From: Bryobacteraceae bacterium
Lineage (GTDB): Bacteria > Acidobacteriota > Terriglobia > Bryobacterales > Bryobacteraceae
DNA: 6,306 nt
Direction of reading: 5' to 3'
Assembly (NCBI GenBank): GCA_025350445.1
Contig: JANXXV010000962.1
Location: 1-6,306 of the forward strand
The translations under genes were made by a program, and so were the position numbers. Below the pieces are notes generated by a model, which worked only from the letters and a program-made list of their open reading frames with translations, made no database searches and was not told where the DNA came from. This document shows positions 5,473 to 6,306 of the stretch, piece by piece; position 1 is the first letter of the stretch, and every line of letters begins with the position of its first letter.

Positions 5473-5522
5473 TCTGCAAGGTGGGGCAGACACCTTGTCT
5501 GCGCGCGACGCCCTCGTCGCGC
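5473..5522. repeat. Tandem perfect hairpin module, with alternative stems
   Basis: Two perfect hairpins abut. The first is GCAGACA (5486-5492), loop CCT, TGTCTGC (5496-5502). The second is GCGCGACG (5503-5510), loop CCCT, CGTCGCGC (5515-5522). The first can also pair in two other ways: CAAGGTG (5477-5483) with CACCTTG (5491-5497), and TCTGC (5473-5477) with GCAGA (5486-5490). The module starts 52 bp after the stop of the plus-strand operon and might act as its 3' hairpin, but no T-run follows. It resembles dispersed palindromic repeats that I associate with Acidobacteriota genomes (inference). Confidence 0.7.
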
Positions 5523-5605
5523 TCTTGCGCCCGTCGTCAAATCTTACGGGGGACAGGACACTAGCATCCCTTCCCGCCCAGTTATTGCCAATGTGCAACC
5601 GGGCC

Positions 5606-5628
5606 CAAGGGTGGGGCGGGTGCCCTTG
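5606..5628. repeat. Second, diverged copy of the first hairpin module
   Basis: CAAGGG (5606-5611) pairs perfectly with CCCTTG (5623-5628). The sequence follows the same plan as 5477-5502: CAAGG, then TGGGGC, a variable core, CC, TTG and a GC-rich end. The change in one arm is matched in the other, which suggests selection for pairing or insertion of a different family member. Confidence 0.55.
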
Positions 5629-5676
5629 CCGGCCATAGGCGTTAAGGTAAGCCAAACTGCGGACATCGTAGCACTA

Positions 5677-5737
5677 CTCCCTCACGGTCGCGGCTCGGTT
5701 AACCCATTGATCCTACGGAGCCGCGCGCGTAAGCAAG
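5677..5737. repeat. Long imperfect inverted repeat, dispersed-repeat-like
   Basis: The 20-bp arms 5677-5696 and 5718-5737 are inverted repeats matching at 15 of 20 positions, with a perfect inner 8 bp (CGCGGCTC/GAGCCGCG) around a 21-bp centre. The left arm begins CTCCCTCACGGTCGCGG, a string I associate with repeats widely spread in Acidobacteriota genomes (recollection, unverified). It could be a MITE-like or REP-like element. Confidence 0.55.
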
Positions 5738-5860
5738 CGGTGGATGATAGCCCAATCAGGGAACATTTTCAATAACAAACGTTCTTATTTTAGCGCTTAT
5801 GCCCCCGCCGGCTCGCGCCCCCCTGGTCGCGCTCTTCAGTTGGCCGGCAACTCTTAACTT

Positions 5861-5895
5861 CTGCGCCAAAGTAGCCGGTTCACTGCGCCAAATGA
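5861..5895 (-). mobile_element. Possible insertion-sequence end (IS21-like), remnant
   Basis: CTGCGCCAAA occurs at 5861-5870 and 5883-5892, a perfect 10-bp direct repeat with a 22-bp period. On the minus strand it reads TGTCATTTGGCGCAG and then repeats TTTGGCGCAG. Ends of IS21-family elements carry such multiple short terminal repeats and a TGT-type tip. No transposase gene (istA/istB) or second end is visible in the window, so this can only be a solo end or a chance resemblance. Confidence 0.3.
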
Positions 5896-5930
5896 CACAA
5901 GTGCCTTTCCCGCCATCCTGAATTGTAGTG

Positions 5931-5966
5931 GAAGCACGACGCGAAACAGGTTGGTGCTTCTCGTGC
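5931..5966. repeat. Overlapping, mutually exclusive hairpins
   Basis: GAAGCAC (5931-5937) pairs with GTGCTTC (5954-5960), and GCACGA (5934-5939) pairs with TCGTGC (5961-5966). The two stems share bases 5934-5937 and so cannot form together. They end 16 bp before the Shine-Dalgarno of the small ORF at 5993. Confidence 0.4.
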
Positions 5967-5992
5967 AAGCATGCGAAAGAACGGAGGCGGCA

Positions 5993-6193
5993 ATGAGCTT
6001 TTATTCGTTATTCGCGAAGCAAGTCGATATTCGGTTGACCGTCGGTTTGAACGGGTTTATCTGTACCACTCGCTATGGTGCTTTGCACTGGAAATCACTG
6101 TTGTATGAGGTCGGAAGGCGTCCGAAGATCAGCCCCGCCGATCAGCCTGGGCTCCAGGCGGGCGTCTCTCTGGAGCCGCCGCGAGATCCCTAG
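5993..6193 (+). CDS. Small hypothetical ORF, 66 residues, unrecognised
   Basis: I do not recognise this product. It begins MSFYSLFAKQVDIRLTVGLN, ends with a proline-rich tail, and has no transmembrane segment or known motif. In its favour is a GGAGG (5983-5987) five bases before the ATG. Against it are a perfect 8-bp hairpin inside the 3' part (6150-6177), the neighbouring repeat-rich DNA, and a frame that stays open upstream to an alternative ATG at 5951. It may be a real small gene, the fragment of a larger decayed one, or a chance open frame. Confidence 0.3.
   Translation: MSFYSLFAKQVDIRLTVGLNGFICTTRYGALHWKSLLYEVGRRPKISPADQPGLQAGVSLEPPRDP
6150..6177. repeat. Perfect 8-bp inverted repeat within the small ORF
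   Basis: GGCTCCAG (6150-6157) and CTGGAGCC (6170-6177) are perfect inverted repeats around a 12-nt loop. A competing 5-bp stem CCTGG (6146-6150)/CCAGG (6154-6158) uses part of the left arm. Confidence 0.45.
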
Positions 6194-6204
6194 GAGTATC
6201 AGAA

Positions 6205-6219
6205 CACGCGGGGCGCGTG
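6205..6219. repeat. Perfect 6-bp hairpin downstream of the small ORF
   Basis: CACGCG (6205-6210), loop GGG, CGCGTG (6214-6219). It lies 12 bp after the small ORF stop and has no T-run, so a terminator role is weak. I see no gene in 6194-6306 apart from an ATG at the very last bases, which cannot be judged. Confidence 0.35.
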
Positions 6220-6306
6220 ATCGTGTGAGCCAGAAACTGGAATCAGTCTTGGGCGCGATCGCCTGACTATGAGATCCTTCAAACCAGGCTAGGCAGGCAA
6301 GCTATG

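Larger units (their letters stand above)
5421..5992. other. Gene-free, repeat-rich intergenic stretch
   Basis: No open frame here has both a credible start and recognisable protein features. The open frames that cross it are rich in Arg, Ser and Pro and read straight through the palindromic repeats. The stretch contains tandem hairpins (5473-5522), a related hairpin (5606-5628), a long imperfect inverted repeat (5677-5737), a degraded copy of one module (5821-5836), a 22-bp-period direct repeat (5861-5892) and overlapping hairpins (5931-5966). It looks like an accumulation site for dispersed non-coding repeats. Confidence 0.6.

Noticed and set aside
5209..5655. 148-residue minus-strand ORF
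   Set aside because: It reads antisense to the carboxypeptidase-regulatory-like gene and through the tandem hairpins; composition is that of a chance GC-rich frame.
5386..5775. 129-residue plus-strand ORF
   Set aside because: It translates the palindromic repeats themselves (for example LPHGRGSV), a string I recall from spurious annotations of such repeats.
5756..5968. 70-residue minus-strand ORF
   Set aside because: It spans the possible IS end and hairpin arms, has no family resemblance and no convincing ribosome-binding site.
5421..6306. CRISPR array
   Set aside because: The repeats are palindromic, irregularly spaced and diverged; there is no regular repeat-spacer pattern and no cas gene.

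Overview
The window looks like chromosomal DNA of moderately high G+C from an Acidobacteriota-like bacterium, possibly the Solibacter/Bryobacter group. This is inference. It rests on a free-standing carboxypeptidase-regulatory-like domain protein, a COG1926-type phosphoribosyltransferase beside a YtxH gene, and intergenic DNA full of GC-rich palindromic modules of a kind I associate with that phylum. No 16S rRNA or marker gene is present to confirm it.

Layout. 1-247 is the 3' part of a frameshifted brnT-like toxin gene (+). 345-421 is a complete tRNA-Pro(UGG) on the minus strand with encoded CCA and a plausible sigma70 promoter at 438-466. 656-1069 (+) encodes a small OsmC-family protein. Its 3' end overlaps by 20 bp the 3' end of a convergent minus-strand operon that reads from 4119 down to 1050: a YtxH membrane protein (4119-3859), an L-glutamate gamma-semialdehyde (P5C) dehydrogenase (3855-2278) and an enolase-superfamily acid-sugar dehydratase/racemase-like enzyme (2189-1050). 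A 226-bp divergent intergenic region (4120-4345) separates this operon from a plus-strand pair: a phosphoribosyltransferase (4346-5017) and a membrane-anchored single-domain carboxypeptidase-regulatory-like protein (5052-5420). From 5421 to 5992 no gene is supported. That stretch holds tandem perfect hairpins, a second copy of one of them, a long imperfect inverted repeat, and a fragment that may be a transposon end. A small unrecognised ORF (5993-6193) and more hairpins lie at the right edge.

How the parts may work together. The minus operon joins a stress/envelope-type protein to two catabolic enzymes: a NAD(P)-dependent oxidation of an amino-acid-derived semialdehyde to the acid, and a Mg-dependent abstraction of a proton alpha to a carboxylate. 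YtxH and the dehydrogenase look translationally coupled, because the last two glycine codons of YtxH are the Shine-Dalgarno of the dehydrogenase. No complete pathway can be read from the window.

The most interesting non-coding signal is a 13-bp motif present twice in the divergent region in inverted, outward-facing orientation (12/13 identical). Its centres are 63 bp apart, close to six helical turns. It could be a shared regulator site or a pair of outward promoter elements coordinating the two divergent operons. I found no CRISPR array and no clearly new defence or mobile system.
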